In this document: positions 44,836 through 54,202 of the stretch, piece by piece
Numbering within the stretch: the first letter of the stretch is position 1
Layout of the letters: every line of letters begins with the position of its first letter
Assembly: GCF_000938255.1 (NCBI RefSeq)
Contig: NZ_JYMR01000018.1
Location: 62,001 to 126,000, forward strand
Origin: Bradyrhizobium sp. LTSP849
Lineage (GTDB): Bacteria; Pseudomonadota; Alphaproteobacteria; Rhizobiales; Xanthobacteraceae
Length of the DNA: 64,000 nucleotides
Direction of reading: 5' to 3'
Made by a program: the position numbers and the translations under genes
The notes under the pieces: model-generated
Told to the model about the DNA's origin: nothing
The model's input: the letters and a program-made list of their open reading frames with translations, nothing else
Databases searched by the model: none

Positions 44836-45796
44836 GCCCGACGAGCGCGGCGTGCTGGTCGATCTCGGACAGGAGCGTCCGCAGCTTCCGGCCAGGGCGC
44901 GCAACATGTCGCCGATCGTGCCGCGCGCCTCGATCCACGGCCGCGCGCTGGTCGCCGTCGTCGCCATCATGACCTTCCTCGCCTCGATGACGACGGGCAC
45001 GGTGCTGCTGGTCAGCGCCTCCGCCGCGGAATGGCAGTCGGACGTCGCGAGCGAAATCACCATCCAGGTCCGCCCGCAATCCGGGCGCGACATCGAGCGC
45101 GACACCGTCGCCGTCACCGAAGCGATGCGCGCGCAAGCGGGCATCGTCGAGGTCAAGCCCTTCACCAAGGACGAGAGCGGCAAGCTGCTCGAGCCCTGGC
45201 TCGGCACCGGGCTCTCGATGGACGATTTGCCGGTGCCGCGCATGATCATCGCCCGCGTGCAGCCTGGCACGGCGCTCGATCTCGGCGCCTTGCGCGCCCG
45301 TGTGACGCAGGTTGCGCCAAGCGCCAGCGTCGACGATCACCGTGCCTGGATCGAACGCATGCGCTCGATGACCAATGCCACCGTGCTCGCCGGCATCGGC
45401 ATCCTCGCGCTCGTCATTGTCGCGACCATCATCTCGGTCTCGTTCGCAACCCGCGGCGCCATGGCGGCGAACCGGCCGATCGTCGAGGTCCTGCATTTCG
45501 TCGGCGCCGGCGACCGCTACATCGCCAACCGCTTCCTGCGGCATTTCCTCAGGCTCGGCCTCGAAGGCGGCGTGATTGGCGGCGGCGTCGCCATGCTGCT
45601 GTTCGGCTTCTCCGAGTCGATCGCCGGCTGGTTTTCGGGCACCCCGGTCGGCGACCAGTTCGCGGCCCTGCTCGGCACCTTCTCGCTGCGGCCGTCGGGA
45701 TACGTCGTGCTCGCGGTGCAGGCCGTGCTGATCGGCGCGATCACCGCAGTCGCCTCGCGCCAGACGTTGTTCGCGACGCTGAATGATGTTGATTGA
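44828..45796 (+). CDS. ftsX: cell division protein FtsX
   Basis: A 322-residue membrane partner of FtsE: a cytoplasmic N-terminal tail (about 1-40), one helix, a periplasmic domain (about 65-180), then three C-terminal helices of the MacB/FtsX fold. The segment RPIVEVLHFVGAGDRYIANRFLRHF near residue 220 is the cytoplasmic loop that meets FtsE. It transmits ATP-driven motion to periplasmic amidase regulators. The gene overlaps ftsE and is followed by a repeat element. Confidence 0.93.
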   Translation: MSRPDERGVLVDLGQERPQLPARARNMSPIVPRASIHGRALVAVVAIMTFLASMTTGTVLLVSASAAEWQSDVASEITIQVRPQSGRDIERDTVAVTEAMRAQAGIVEVKPFTKDESGKLLEPWLGTGLSMDDLPVPRMIIARVQPGTALDLGALRARVTQVAPSASVDDHRAWIERMRSMTNATVLAGIGILALVIVATIISVSFATRGAMAANRPIVEVLHFVGAGDRYIANRFLRHFLRLGLEGGVIGGGVAMLLFGFSESIAGWFSGTPVGDQFAALLGTFSLRPSGYVVLAVQAVLIGAITAVASRQTLFATLNDVD

Positions 45797-45803
45797 GATG
45801 GTT

Positions 45804-45964
45804 TCTTCCTTCTCCCCTTGTGGGAGAAGGTGGCGCGAAGCGCCGGATGAGGGGTTTTCTCCGCGCATACGAACGTCGAGGCGAATTCGCGGAGACATAC
45901 CCCTCGCCCGTCTCGCTGCTGTCGCAGCGAGCCACCCTCTCCCACAAGGGGAGAGGGGAAGAAG
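45804..45964. repeat. paired inverted repeat, CTTCTCCCC family, after ftsX
   Basis: CTTCTCCCCTTGTGGGAGA near 45808-45827 pairs with TCTCCCACAAGGGGAGAG near 45938-45955, with an outer pair of CTTC/GAAG; inner arms GGCGCGAAGCGCC and TCGCTGCTGTCGCAGCGA are hairpins. It is a REP/BIME-like element that fills nearly the whole space between ftsX and the YdcF gene and may end the ftsEX transcript. Confidence 0.7.
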
Positions 45965-46035
45965 CCCGATAAACCGGACTCCACTTCGCCTCAAAACGTC
46001 TTAAAATCACCCGGGGAAGGGATCACCGACATCGC

Positions 46036-46740
46036 ATGACCTCGCCGACCGACGATCAATCGCCGAACCTGCCGCGCGGCTGGCTGCGCGCGACTGTCGT
46101 GTCGACGGTCGCGTTCGTTTTCGTCGGCGCGGCGGCGGGCTTCGTCGCGTTCCTGGCGCAATTGCGCGGCGCCGAGATCGCGCCGGAGCGCAAGGCGGAC
46201 GGCATCGTGGTCCTGACCGGCGGCTCCTCGCGGGTGTCGGACGCGATGGAGCTGTTGGCGGCCGGCTACGGCAAGCGGCTGCTGATCTCGGGCGTGCATC
46301 CGACCTCGACGGCAAGCGACATCTCCCGGACCTTGCCGGAGAACCAGTCCTTCATGACCTGCTGCGTCGATCTCGACCGCACCGCGCTCTCGACCCGCGG
46401 CAACGCGGCTGAGGCGCGGCGCTGGGCCGAGGGGCGCGGCTTCAAATCGCTGATCGTGGTGACCTCGAACTATCACATGCCGCGCGCGCTGGTGGAGTTC
46501 TCGCACGCGATGCCGGAGACGGTGCTGGTCCCGTTCGCGGTGGTCGGCGACAAATGGCGCGATGAGCCGTGGTGGACCTCGGCCTCCACGCTGCGGCTGT
46601 TGCTGTCGGAATATGTCAAGTACATCGCCGCCGAGCTCAGGGTGCGGCTGGAGGATTTCGGGATTGACCTTTCGCCCGAAGTATCGGAGCAGCCTGCGGG
46701 CCTGCAATCGAAGCGGCCCACCACCGCACAGGCCAATTGA
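46036..46740 (+). CDS. YdcF family (DUF218) membrane-anchored protein
   Basis: A 234-residue protein: one membrane helix (about 20-42) and a DUF218 domain with VVLTGGSSRVSDAMELL, a GYGKRLLISG strand, STRGNAAEARRWA and SNYHMPRAL. This family (YdcF/SanA/ElyC) is associated with envelope and peptidoglycan-precursor metabolism. The stop overlaps the next start (TTGA), so it is coupled to the acyltransferase gene. Confidence 0.87.
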   Translation: MTSPTDDQSPNLPRGWLRATVVSTVAFVFVGAAAGFVAFLAQLRGAEIAPERKADGIVVLTGGSSRVSDAMELLAAGYGKRLLISGVHPTSTASDISRTLPENQSFMTCCVDLDRTALSTRGNAAEARRWAEGRGFKSLIVVTSNYHMPRALVEFSHAMPETVLVPFAVVGDKWRDEPWWTSASTLRLLLSEYVKYIAAELRVRLEDFGIDLSPEVSEQPAGLQSKRPTTAQAN

Positions 46741-47537
46741 TCGGCAAATTGATCGGATCGTCGATGTTTCTGATTTTCCTGCGCTCGCTGGTCTTCAACG
46801 TGCTGTTCTACGCCGTGCTGGTGTGCCTCGCGATCGTGGCGCTGCCGACTTTCGCCATGCCGCCGCGCGCCTTGCTGGCGGTCGCGGGATGGTGGGCGAA
46901 GGCCAGCGTGTTCCTGATGCGCGTGATCTGCAACATCAAGGTGGAATTCCGCGGCGTCGAGAAGATTCCGTCGGGTCCTCTGGTGGTGGTCGCGAAGCAC
47001 CAGTCGTTCTGGGAAACCTTCGCGCTGATGCCGTTTTTCGATCACCCGATCTTCATCCTCAAGCGCCAGCTCATGCACATTCCCGTCTTCGGCCAGTTCC
47101 TGGTCAAGATCGGCATGATCTCGATCGACCGCGGCGCCGGCGTGAAGGCGTTGCTGGACATGACACGGCGGGCGCGCGCGGCAGTGCGCAGCGGCCGCCA
47201 GCTCGTGATCTTCCCGGAAGGCACGCGCCGCCCGGCCGGTGCGGCGCCGGACTACAAGACAGGCTTTGCCCAGATCTATTCGGCTTGCGGCGTACAATGC
47301 CTGCCGGTCGCGCTCAACTCCGGTCTGTTCTGGCCGCGCCGCACCTTCATGCGCTATCCGGGAACGCTGGTGGTGGAATTCCTCGATCCGCTGCCGCCGG
47401 GCCTTCCGAAGGACGCCTACATCACGCGCGTGCGCGCTGAGATCGAGGGCGCGACCGGCCGCATCGTCGAAGCAGGGCGGAAGGAGCAGGAGCGTTTGAT
47501 CGGCTCCGCGCCGAGCTACGCACGCTCTGGCGGCTAG
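46737..47537 (+). CDS. plsC: 1-acyl-sn-glycerol-3-phosphate acyltransferase
   Basis: A 266-residue PlsC-family acyltransferase. An N-terminal helix (about 10-40), block I as AKHQSFWETFA (in place of the usual NHxxxxD, here HQSFWE), block II around FILKRQLMHIPVFGQFLVKIGMISIDR, block III FPEGTRRPAG and block IV VALNSGLFWPR. It makes phosphatidic acid from lysophosphatidic acid. The TTG at 46737 overlaps the upstream stop; an ATG at 46764 is also possible and closer to the family start. It converges with the ChaC-like gene, sharing a CTAG at the stops. Confidence 0.87.
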   Translation: MIGKLIGSSMFLIFLRSLVFNVLFYAVLVCLAIVALPTFAMPPRALLAVAGWWAKASVFLMRVICNIKVEFRGVEKIPSGPLVVVAKHQSFWETFALMPFFDHPIFILKRQLMHIPVFGQFLVKIGMISIDRGAGVKALLDMTRRARAAVRSGRQLVIFPEGTRRPAGAAPDYKTGFAQIYSACGVQCLPVALNSGLFWPRRTFMRYPGTLVVEFLDPLPPGLPKDAYITRVRAEIEGATGRIVEAGRKEQERLIGSAPSYARSGG

Positions 47538-48139
47538 CGATTCTCGTCAGTCGGCGCCGGCGCGCGCAGGGAATGCGCATCGCCATGCAGCATCGTCGCG
47601 AGCTGATGCAATTGCGCGTCGCGAAAACCTTCGGCCTCGATCGCCTTCACGGTCGCCGTCACATAGTCGCGGTTGGCACCGGATTGGCCGTGGCCCTGGA
47701 GCACGTGGCGGTGCTGCTCGGTGAGCGACAGCCGCCCGGCATATTGCACATGGCCGCGGTCGACGACATAGGCGAGCGCGGAGACGCGCTCACGCGCATC
47801 GTTCTCCAGCCACACCGAGCGCATCACCTCGCGATAGACCGAGGTGACCTGCTCGCGCGCCCGCAAATAGGCGACGACGTCGGCGCGGTTCTTCTCGGCG
47901 ACGCGGAAGGCAATGCCGCGGCAGGCGCCGCCGCGGTCGAGCCCGAGCACCAGGCCCGGCTGCTCCGGTGTGCCGCGGTGCACGAAGGAATAGACGCAGA
48001 GCGCGCGGTGCTCGCCGACCAGCCGCGCCTGCACGCGTTCCTCGAATGCGAAGCCCGGCCGCCAGATAAGCGAGCCGTAGCCGAACACCCAGAGGTCGCC
48101 CTTGGCTGACGTGACGGAGGGGAGGGTGATTTCCGACAT
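47534..48139 (-). CDS. ChaC-like gamma-glutamylcyclotransferase
   Basis: A 201-residue protein of the ChaC/GGCT group. The substrate-binding segment VFGYGSLIWRPGF (about 16-28) is diagnostic, and the catalytic Glu lies in AREQVTSVYREV near residue 92. ChaC proteins split glutathione into 5-oxoproline and Cys-Gly. The ATG at 48139 is preferred; upstream codons encode an unlike Gly/Arg-rich extension that would run into the divergent gene's promoter. Confidence 0.88.
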   Translation of the reverse strand: MSEITLPSVTSAKGDLWVFGYGSLIWRPGFAFEERVQARLVGEHRALCVYSFVHRGTPEQPGLVLGLDRGGACRGIAFRVAEKNRADVVAYLRAREQVTSVYREVMRSVWLENDARERVSALAYVVDRGHVQYAGRLSLTEQHRHVLQGHGQSGANRDYVTATVKAIEAEGFRDAQLHQLATMLHGDAHSLRAPAPTDENR

Positions 48140-48249
48140 TTCGGGCACGGCTACCAGAACAGCGCCCCCAAGCGAAGCGAATTCTCCGCCTATCGTCCGA
48201 GGCCAGCCTCGCTTACATTTGCCATCATCTGGGGTCAAAGGGTCGCCGC

Positions 48250-49434
48250 ATGTCCGATATGACCGTTGCCGCAGGCCGGCGCTCCCGTTGGGGGCTGTTC
48301 ATCGCTCCCGTCCTCCTCCTGATCCTCGCCGTCGCCTGGAGCGGCTTCTGGTTCTATGCCGCCTCGCAGGCCGAAGTGGCGGCTGACGCCTGGCGCGCGC
48401 AGGAGGCCAAATCCGGTCGCATCTATGACTGCGCCAAGCGCTCGATCGCGGGCTTCCCGTTCCGCTTCGAGGTCCAGTGTTCCGGCGCCAGCGTCGCCCT
48501 GGTCTCGCAGAATGCGAGCAAGACGCCGTTCACGGCCAAGCTCGACAACATCCTGGTCGTCGCCCAGGTCTATGATCCCAAGCATGTCATCGCCGAATTC
48601 TCGGCACCGGCAACGCTCACCGACGGTGTCACGCAAAACACCTTCGTGGTGAACTGGAGCAAGGGCCGCAGCAGTGTGGTCGGCCTGCCGGCGATCCCGG
48701 ACCGCGCCTCCATCGTGTTCGAAGATCCCACCATCAACCGACTCGATGGTGGCGTGCAGGTGCCGCTCGCGCGCGCAAAACAGGTCGAGCTGCATGGGCG
48801 CCTCGCGGATGGATCGCCGTCCGATCATCCCATCATCGAGACCGTGCTCCAGATCGCGCAGGGCAGTATCCAGGGCGTGCATCCGCTGCTCGCCGAGCCG
48901 TTCGAGGCCGACACGCGCGCCAAGATCACCGGGCTCTCCGATCTCACGCCGAAGCCGTGGCCGCAGCGCTTCCGCGAGATCCAGGCGGCCGGTGGCCATA
49001 TCGAGATCGTGCAGTCGCGGATCCAGCAGGGCGAGATGATCGCGGTCGCGGCCGGCACGCTCGGCCTTTCGGCCAATGGCCGACTCGATGGCGAATTGCA
49101 GATGACGGTGACCGGCCTCGAGCGCGTGATCCCGGCGCTCGGCATCGAGAAGATGCTGGAAGAAGGCGTGCCGCAGGCAACGCTCGATCGAGTCGCGCCG
49201 GGCGTGAAGTCAGAGGACCTCAACAATCTCTTCGGCGCGCTCGACCGCGCCGTTCCCGGTCTCGGCAAGGTGATCAAGCAGAACGCCAATGCCGGCGTCG
49301 CCGCCGGCATCAATTCGATCGGCACCGAGAGCACGCTCGAGGGCAAGAAGGCGCGCAGCTTTCCGCTCAAGTTCGTCGACGGCGCCGTGATGCTCGGCCC
49401 CGTCAATGTCGGTCAGATTCCGCCGCTGTATTAG
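48250..49434 (+). CDS. DUF2125 domain-containing protein
   Basis: A 394-residue protein with one N-terminal membrane anchor (about 14-36) and a periplasmic DUF2125 domain. Repeated beta-strand-rich segments (for instance the FRFEVQCSGASV region and GTLGLSANGRLDGELQMTVTGLE) suggest an extended lipid-carrier-like fold, comparable in pattern to AsmA-type proteins, but this is a guess. The family is typical of Rhizobiales and not characterised. An AAGGG ribosome site precedes the ATG. Confidence 0.8.
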   Translation: MSDMTVAAGRRSRWGLFIAPVLLLILAVAWSGFWFYAASQAEVAADAWRAQEAKSGRIYDCAKRSIAGFPFRFEVQCSGASVALVSQNASKTPFTAKLDNILVVAQVYDPKHVIAEFSAPATLTDGVTQNTFVVNWSKGRSSVVGLPAIPDRASIVFEDPTINRLDGGVQVPLARAKQVELHGRLADGSPSDHPIIETVLQIAQGSIQGVHPLLAEPFEADTRAKITGLSDLTPKPWPQRFREIQAAGGHIEIVQSRIQQGEMIAVAAGTLGLSANGRLDGELQMTVTGLERVIPALGIEKMLEEGVPQATLDRVAPGVKSEDLNNLFGALDRAVPGLGKVIKQNANAGVAAGINSIGTESTLEGKKARSFPLKFVDGAVMLGPVNVGQIPPLY

Positions 49435-49441
49435 CAGCTCC

Positions 49442-49478
49442 CGTAGCCCGGATTGCGCTGCGCTCCATCCGGGCTACG
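49442..49478. repeat. CGTAGCCCGGAT palindrome, copy 1 (single hairpin)
   Basis: CGTAGCCCGGAT at 49442-49453 pairs with ATCCGGGCTACG at 49467-49478, seven bases after the DUF2125 stop. A two-arm form of the same family lies at 57326-57414. It may act as a transcript end. Confidence 0.75.
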
Positions 49479-49601
49479 AGCTGACTCGCGGACTCTTCGC
49501 CGGATCGTGATTGCGCATCGGGAATGCGGAGCCGCAAAGTCCGCTCTCTCTCCATGTACGGCCGCACGATGAGGCGGCCCGCCCAGGCAGGAGAGAGCCC
49601 C

Positions 49602-49823
49602 ATGACGAAGTCCAAGCTGTTCGTTGCCGCCATCGCCATCTCGACCGCACTCGCGACCCCCGCGCTCGCGCAGTGGCAGTCGCAGGAGCCGGCTGCGTTC
49701 GAAGCCCAGTATCCGAACGGCGACCGCAACCTCGCGAGCCCCGCAACGCGCGATACGATGGCGTTCGTGCCCTCCGCGAAATCACCGCGTCCCACGGTGA
49801 TCCGCACGACCAAGGGCAAATAG
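49602..49823 (+). CDS. small secreted protein, unknown function
   Basis: A 73-residue protein with a clear signal peptide (about 1-23, ending ALAQ) and a mature part of about 50 residues that has no cysteine: QSQEPAAFEAQYPNGDRNLAS is followed by a basic Pro/Thr-rich end. GGAGAG precedes the ATG at 49602. No family is recognised. A GC-rich hairpin (49858-49888) follows. Confidence 0.7.
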   Translation: MTKSKLFVAAIAISTALATPALAQWQSQEPAAFEAQYPNGDRNLASPATRDTMAFVPSAKSPRPTVIRTTKGK

Positions 49824-49857
49824 AAGCCGCCCCCTTGAGACGTTGCGCATCGCGGAG

Positions 49858-49888
49858 TTGGGCCCGGTCATGTCCCGGCCGGGCCCAA
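49858..49888 (+). terminator. hairpin after the small secreted protein gene
   Basis: TTGGGCCCGG at 49858-49867 pairs with CCGGGCCCAA at 49879-49888, and GCGCAT/ATGCGC flanks extend it loosely. No T run follows, so it is only a candidate transcript end in the 280-base gap before the porin gene. Confidence 0.45.
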
Positions 49889-50103
49889 TGCGCGCTGCCG
49901 AAGGCATGCGGGACAATCGCGCGCGTGCGGATCGGCCAGCCAGCGAAAATATTCCGAACAGGATCGTCAGGAAAACGTGATGCAGAAGATGCGCGCGGCC
50001 GAGAATAACAGCAGCCTCATTCAAGTCATTCCACACCAGGGAAGCGTGCACGCGCCGGGGGCGCAACTATCAGCACCTGCTTTCCCAGTGGAGGGAGGCT
50101 TAC

Positions 50104-51675
50104 GTGCGGATCATCAATTACGGACTGATGCTGGGACTACTCGCTGCCTGTTCGGGACAGGCGCGTGCCGACGACAATGTCTCAACCGAAATCCAGGCGC
50201 TGAAGGCCAAGCTGAAGGAGCTTCAGCAAAAGGTGGATTCGGAGGCGCGTAAGACGCGCCAGGTCGAAGCGGTGCAGGCCAAAGTCATGCCGATGCCGGG
50301 GACCTACAAGGCGCTGCCCGTCGAGGCATGTGCGGGCGGCAAGGTCTGCTACAAGGGTATCACGCTGACATTCGGCGGCTGGGTCGATCTCACTGGCATC
50401 TACCGTTCGCGCAACATCGCCTCCGACACCGGCTCGGTGTTCAATGCCATCCCCTATCAGCAGGCCCACAATTTCTATGTCCCGGAGACGCGCTTCTCCG
50501 CGCGCCAGAGCAGGTTCTCGGTGCTTGCCGAAGGCAATGTCGATCCTGATACGCATCTGGCCGGCTACGGCGAAATCGACTTCGAAGGCGCGGCGCAGAC
50601 GGCGAGCTCGGTTGCGACCAACTCCTTCAACCCGCGGATGCGGCAGCTCAGTCTCGAGCTCGACCGCACCGATCTTGGTCTGCACTTTCTCGCCGGACAA
50701 TCCTGGTCGCTGAACGCGCCGACCAAATCGGGCATCGATCCCCGCGGCGTCGATGCGCCCGGCGTGATCGACTTCGAATCCGTTCCGGGATTCCTCGCAG
50801 CACGGCAACCCGGCATTCGCGTCTGGCAGGACATCGGACCCGAGTTCAAGCTGGCCGCGTCGGTCGAAAATCCGCAGACCGCCTTCTTCGGCGGCAACGT
50901 GCCGACGGTCGGCACGCCTGCGGTGGGTCCGCAGGGCGTGCTCAACCCGAACCTTCAGGTCAATCTGACCGGGCCGGGCGGCAGCTTCTTCAACAACCTC
51001 AACAATGTCAGCTTGAACCAGGTGCCTGACGTCACCGTCAAGGCGGCATGGGATCCGCGGCTCGGACCCTACAAGCTGCATGTCGAAGCCTGGGCGCTCT
51101 ATCGCCAGCTGTTCGATCGCTTCAACGGCGCCAACCACAGCTACGACACCGGCAGTTTCGGCGGCCACGTCTTTGCCGAGCTGATCCCGAAGACGCTCGA
51201 TCTTCAGCTCTACGGCGCGCACGGTGTGCTCGGACGCTTCACGGCGACGCCGTTCCCCGATGCGGCGGTGGCGCAGGACGGCACGATGCTTCCGCTGACC
51301 ATCACGGCGGCCGCGGTCGGCCTGATCTGGCACGCCACGCCGAGCCTCGATGTTTACAGCTATGCGGGGCTGGAAAAAGCCAAAGCCAACTTCGCCAATG
51401 CCGGGACCGTTCCGTTCGGCTACGGCAACCCGCTCTACAACAACACCGGCTGCTTCACCGAGAACACGCCGGCCGCGAGCTGCAACGGCAACACGAAAGA
51501 AGTCCGGCAGATCACCGCCGGCGTCTACGACACCATCTACCAGGGCAATTACGGCACGCTCAAAGCCGGCGTGCAGTACTCCTACACGCAGCGTATCGCC
51601 TTCGACGGTGTCGGCGGCGCGCCCAGGACCGACGACAACATCGTCATGACGCAGATCCGCTACTACCCGTTCTAG
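50104..51675 (+). CDS. DcaP-like outer-membrane porin
   Basis: A 523-residue exported protein with a signal peptide (about 1-22, ending ARA), an N-terminal coiled coil (ALKAKLKELQQKVDSEARKT) and a beta-barrel rich in alternating aromatic strands. TFGGWVDLTGIYRS and ETRFSARQSRFSVLAEG resemble the DcaP trimeric porin pattern, where arms are held by a coiled coil. The last residue is Phe in IRYYPF, the usual outer-membrane barrel end. The start is a GTG with GGGAGG upstream. Substrate unknown; DcaP takes up dicarboxylates. Confidence 0.75.
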   Translation: MRIINYGLMLGLLAACSGQARADDNVSTEIQALKAKLKELQQKVDSEARKTRQVEAVQAKVMPMPGTYKALPVEACAGGKVCYKGITLTFGGWVDLTGIYRSRNIASDTGSVFNAIPYQQAHNFYVPETRFSARQSRFSVLAEGNVDPDTHLAGYGEIDFEGAAQTASSVATNSFNPRMRQLSLELDRTDLGLHFLAGQSWSLNAPTKSGIDPRGVDAPGVIDFESVPGFLAARQPGIRVWQDIGPEFKLAASVENPQTAFFGGNVPTVGTPAVGPQGVLNPNLQVNLTGPGGSFFNNLNNVSLNQVPDVTVKAAWDPRLGPYKLHVEAWALYRQLFDRFNGANHSYDTGSFGGHVFAELIPKTLDLQLYGAHGVLGRFTATPFPDAAVAQDGTMLPLTITAAAVGLIWHATPSLDVYSYAGLEKAKANFANAGTVPFGYGNPLYNNTGCFTENTPAASCNGNTKEVRQITAGVYDTIYQGNYGTLKAGVQYSYTQRIAFDGVGGAPRTDDNIVMTQIRYYPF

Positions 51676-51692
51676 TCTTCCGAGAGGGACAG

Positions 51693-52136
51693 TTGTCTGA
51701 CGGCCTTCTGATCCTTCGGCTCGCGCACGTCGTCGCCCGGCTTGGCCTGGCGATGACGGGCGCGGTCGGCGCCACCTTCGTCGCCGCATTGTTGATGCGG
51801 GTCGAACTCCCCTGGTTCGACACGGTCGAATTCACCGCCCTGCTGATCGTGCTCGGAATGACCGGCGCCTATCTCGGGATCGATATCCCGCGTTGGCCCC
51901 AGCTTCGGGCGAAGCCCGCGCACCAATCCGCCGCGATCGGTCTTGCCAGCGCGACCGGCACGTTCCTCGCGGCCGGAGCCGGCCTGCTCGCACTCTATGC
52001 GTTCGTGTTCGACGAAACCTCTGATCCCAGCGGAAATCTCTTGTTCGGCATCACCTGGGCACTCGGCGTGTGCCTACAGATCGGCGCCGGCCTCGTTGGC
52101 CGCCTCCGCATCGCCAAGATGGAAGATCGCCGCTAG
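51693..52136 (+). CDS. four-helix inner-membrane protein, unknown function
   Basis: A 147-residue protein with four hydrophobic segments (about 5-35, 45-65, 75-100, 115-135) and short polar loops; the C-terminus is basic. It begins at a TTG at 51693 with GAGAGGGACAG directly upstream, 17 bases after the porin stop, so it is probably co-transcribed with the porin gene. No family recognised. Its stop overlaps the stop of the convergent dehydrogenase gene (CTAG). Confidence 0.68.
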   Translation: MSDGLLILRLAHVVARLGLAMTGAVGATFVAALLMRVELPWFDTVEFTALLIVLGMTGAYLGIDIPRWPQLRAKPAHQSAAIGLASATGTFLAAGAGLLALYAFVFDETSDPSGNLLFGITWALGVCLQIGAGLVGRLRIAKMEDRR

Positions 52137-53074
52137 TCCGGCTTCTTGCCGAGCTGCGCATGCGGCCGGCCGAAATCGGGCGCAGCCGAATCCTGGCCGA
52201 TCTCGACGATGCCGCGACGGATCGCGCGGGTGCGGGTGAAATGGTCGAACAGCGCCTCGCCGTCGCCGCGGCGGATGGCGCGGGTGAGTTTTGCGAGATC
52301 CTCAGTGAAGGTGCCGAGCATCTCCAGCACGGCCTCCTTGTTGGCGAGGAAGACGTCGCGCCACATCGTCGGATCGGAGGCTGCGATGCGGGTGAAGTCG
52401 CGGAAGCCGCCGGCGGAGAACTTGATGACTTCGGACTCCGTCACCTGCTGCAACTCGTCGGCGGTGCCGACGATGGTGTAGGCGATCAGATGCGGCAAAT
52501 GGCTGGTGATCGCGAGCACGAGATCATGATGATCCGGCGTCATCACCTCGACCTTGGCGCCCATCGCGGCCCAGAACGCGCGCAGGCGATCGGTGGCAGC
52601 CGCCTCAACGCCTTCGGGCGGGGTGAGGATGCACCAGCGGTTGATGAAGAGCTCAGCGAAACCGGAATCCGGGCCCGAATGCTCGGTGCCCGCAACGGGG
52701 TGTGCGGGAACAAAATGAATGCCCTGCGGCAGATGCGGCGCCATGTCCCTGACAACAGCGCCCTTGACCGAGCCGACGTCGGAGATGATCGCGCCGGGCT
52801 TGAGATGTGCCGCAATCTCCTGCGCCACCGGCCCGCAGGCGCCGACGGGAATGCAGAGGATGACGAGATCGGCATCCTTCACCGCTTCCGCGTTGGTCGC
52901 GACGACATGGTCGACGATGCCGAGCTCGAGCACCCGCGCACGCGTCTTTTCCGAACGCGCGGTGGTGACGATCTCGCCGGCCAGGCCCTGGAGCTTCGCT
53001 GCGCGCGCAATCGAGCCGCCGATCAGGCCGAAGCCGATCAACGCGACGCGCTGGAAATGCGGTGTGACGCTCAT
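52133..53074 (-). CDS. tyrC: prephenate/arogenate dehydrogenase
   Basis: A 313-residue TyrA-family dehydrogenase. The NAD motif [17 protein letters not shown] begins near residue 8; the substrate region includes [20 protein letters not shown], with the catalytic His in that segment. It makes 4-hydroxyphenylpyruvate or tyrosine from prephenate or arogenate; which one cannot be told. It lacks a chorismate mutase domain, which here is a separate gene two places upstream. The ATG overlaps the hisC stop (ATGA). Confidence 0.9.
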   Translation of the reverse strand: MSVTPHFQRVALIGFGLIGGSIARAAKLQGLAGEIVTTARSEKTRARVLELGIVDHVVATNAEAVKDADLVILCIPVGACGPVAQEIAAHLKPGAIISDVGSVKGAVVRDMAPHLPQGIHFVPAHPVAGTEHSGPDSGFAELFINRWCILTPPEGVEAAATDRLRAFWAAMGAKVEVMTPDHHDLVLAITSHLPHLIAYTIVGTADELQQVTESEVIKFSAGGFRDFTRIAASDPTMWRDVFLANKEAVLEMLGTFTEDLAKLTRAIRRGDGEALFDHFTRTRAIRRGIVEIGQDSAAPDFGRPHAQLGKKPD

Positions 53075-54168
53075 TTGCCGGCCACGAAGTCACGCAAGGC
53101 CTCGACCACGAGGCGGTTGGCCTCCTCGGTGCCGATGGTCATGCGCAGCGCATGATGCAGGCCGTAATTCTTCAGCCCGCGCAGCACCAGGCCGCGCTTG
53201 GTGAGGTAAGCGTCGGCGTCATCCGAGGTCTTGCCCTTGTCGGTCGGGAAGTGGATCAGGACAAAATTGGCGACGCCCGGCGTCACCTTGAGCCCGAGCT
53301 TGGTGATTTCCTCGGAGAGCCAATTGCGCCAGGTCTCGGTGAACTGCTTCGACATCGCCTGGTGCGCGGTGTCCTCGATCGCGGCAACCGCGGCATACAT
53401 CGCCGGCGTCGACACGTTGAAGGGGCCACGGATGCGGTTGACCGCGTCGATGACGTGTTCGGGACCGAACATCCAGCCGATGCGCAGTGCCGCGAGGCCG
53501 TGGATCTTGGAGAAGGTGTGCGTCACCACCGTGTTCTCGGTGGTGGCGACCAGCTCGATCCCCATCTCATAGTCGTTGCGAGAAACGTAGTCGCAATAGG
53601 CGGCATCGAGCACCAGCAGCACGTGCGACGGCAGGCCGGCGCGCAGGCGCTTGACCTCGTCGAACGGGATATAGGTGCCGGTCGGATTGTTGGGGTTGGC
53701 GAGCCAGACCAGTTTTGTCTTCGGCGTCACCGCTTTCAGGATGGCGTCGACGTCGCAGGTGAGGTTCGTCTCCTGCGCGACCACGTTCTTGGCACCGACC
53801 GCCATGGTTGCGATCGGATAGACCAGGAAGCCGTGGGTGGTGGAGATCGCCTCGTCGCCGTAGCTGAGATAGGTGTGGGCGAGCAGATTGAGGATCTCGT
53901 CCGAGCCGGCGCCGCAGATGATGCGGTTGGGATCGAGCCCGAAGCTGCGGCCGATCGCTTCGCGCAGCACGCGCGAGGTGCCTTCCGGATAGTCTTCCAG
54001 ATGCGTCGCCACGTTCTTGAACGCCTCGATCGCCTTCGGCGAGGGGCCGAACGGGGTCTCGTTGGCCGAGAGCTTGAACACCTTGCGGCCCGGCTCAGCG
54101 ACCGGGCTCTTGCCGGGCGTGTAGGGCGCAATATCGAGAATGCCGGGATTCGGCACGGGGCGGGACAT
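53071..54168 (-). CDS. hisC: histidinol-phosphate/aromatic aminotransferase
   Basis: A 365-residue class-I PLP aminotransferase of the HisC family. [16 protein letters not shown], the CGAGSDEIL motif, [11 protein letters not shown] and the cofactor Lys in [16 protein letters not shown] are present. Placed between chorismate mutase and the TyrA-type dehydrogenase, it may serve as the aromatic aminotransferase (prephenate or phenylpyruvate) as well as in histidine synthesis. The ATG at 54168 has GGAG seven bases upstream; a TTG two codons earlier is less likely. Confidence 0.9.
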   Translation of the reverse strand: MSRPVPNPGILDIAPYTPGKSPVAEPGRKVFKLSANETPFGPSPKAIEAFKNVATHLEDYPEGTSRVLREAIGRSFGLDPNRIICGAGSDEILNLLAHTYLSYGDEAISTTHGFLVYPIATMAVGAKNVVAQETNLTCDVDAILKAVTPKTKLVWLANPNNPTGTYIPFDEVKRLRAGLPSHVLLVLDAAYCDYVSRNDYEMGIELVATTENTVVTHTFSKIHGLAALRIGWMFGPEHVIDAVNRIRGPFNVSTPAMYAAVAAIEDTAHQAMSKQFTETWRNWLSEEITKLGLKVTPGVANFVLIHFPTDKGKTSDDADAYLTKRGLVLRGLKNYGLHHALRMTIGTEEANRLVVEALRDFVAGK

Positions 54169-54202
54169 CTTCAACTCCGGATGGGCTTAAGCGGTTCGCG
54201 AT

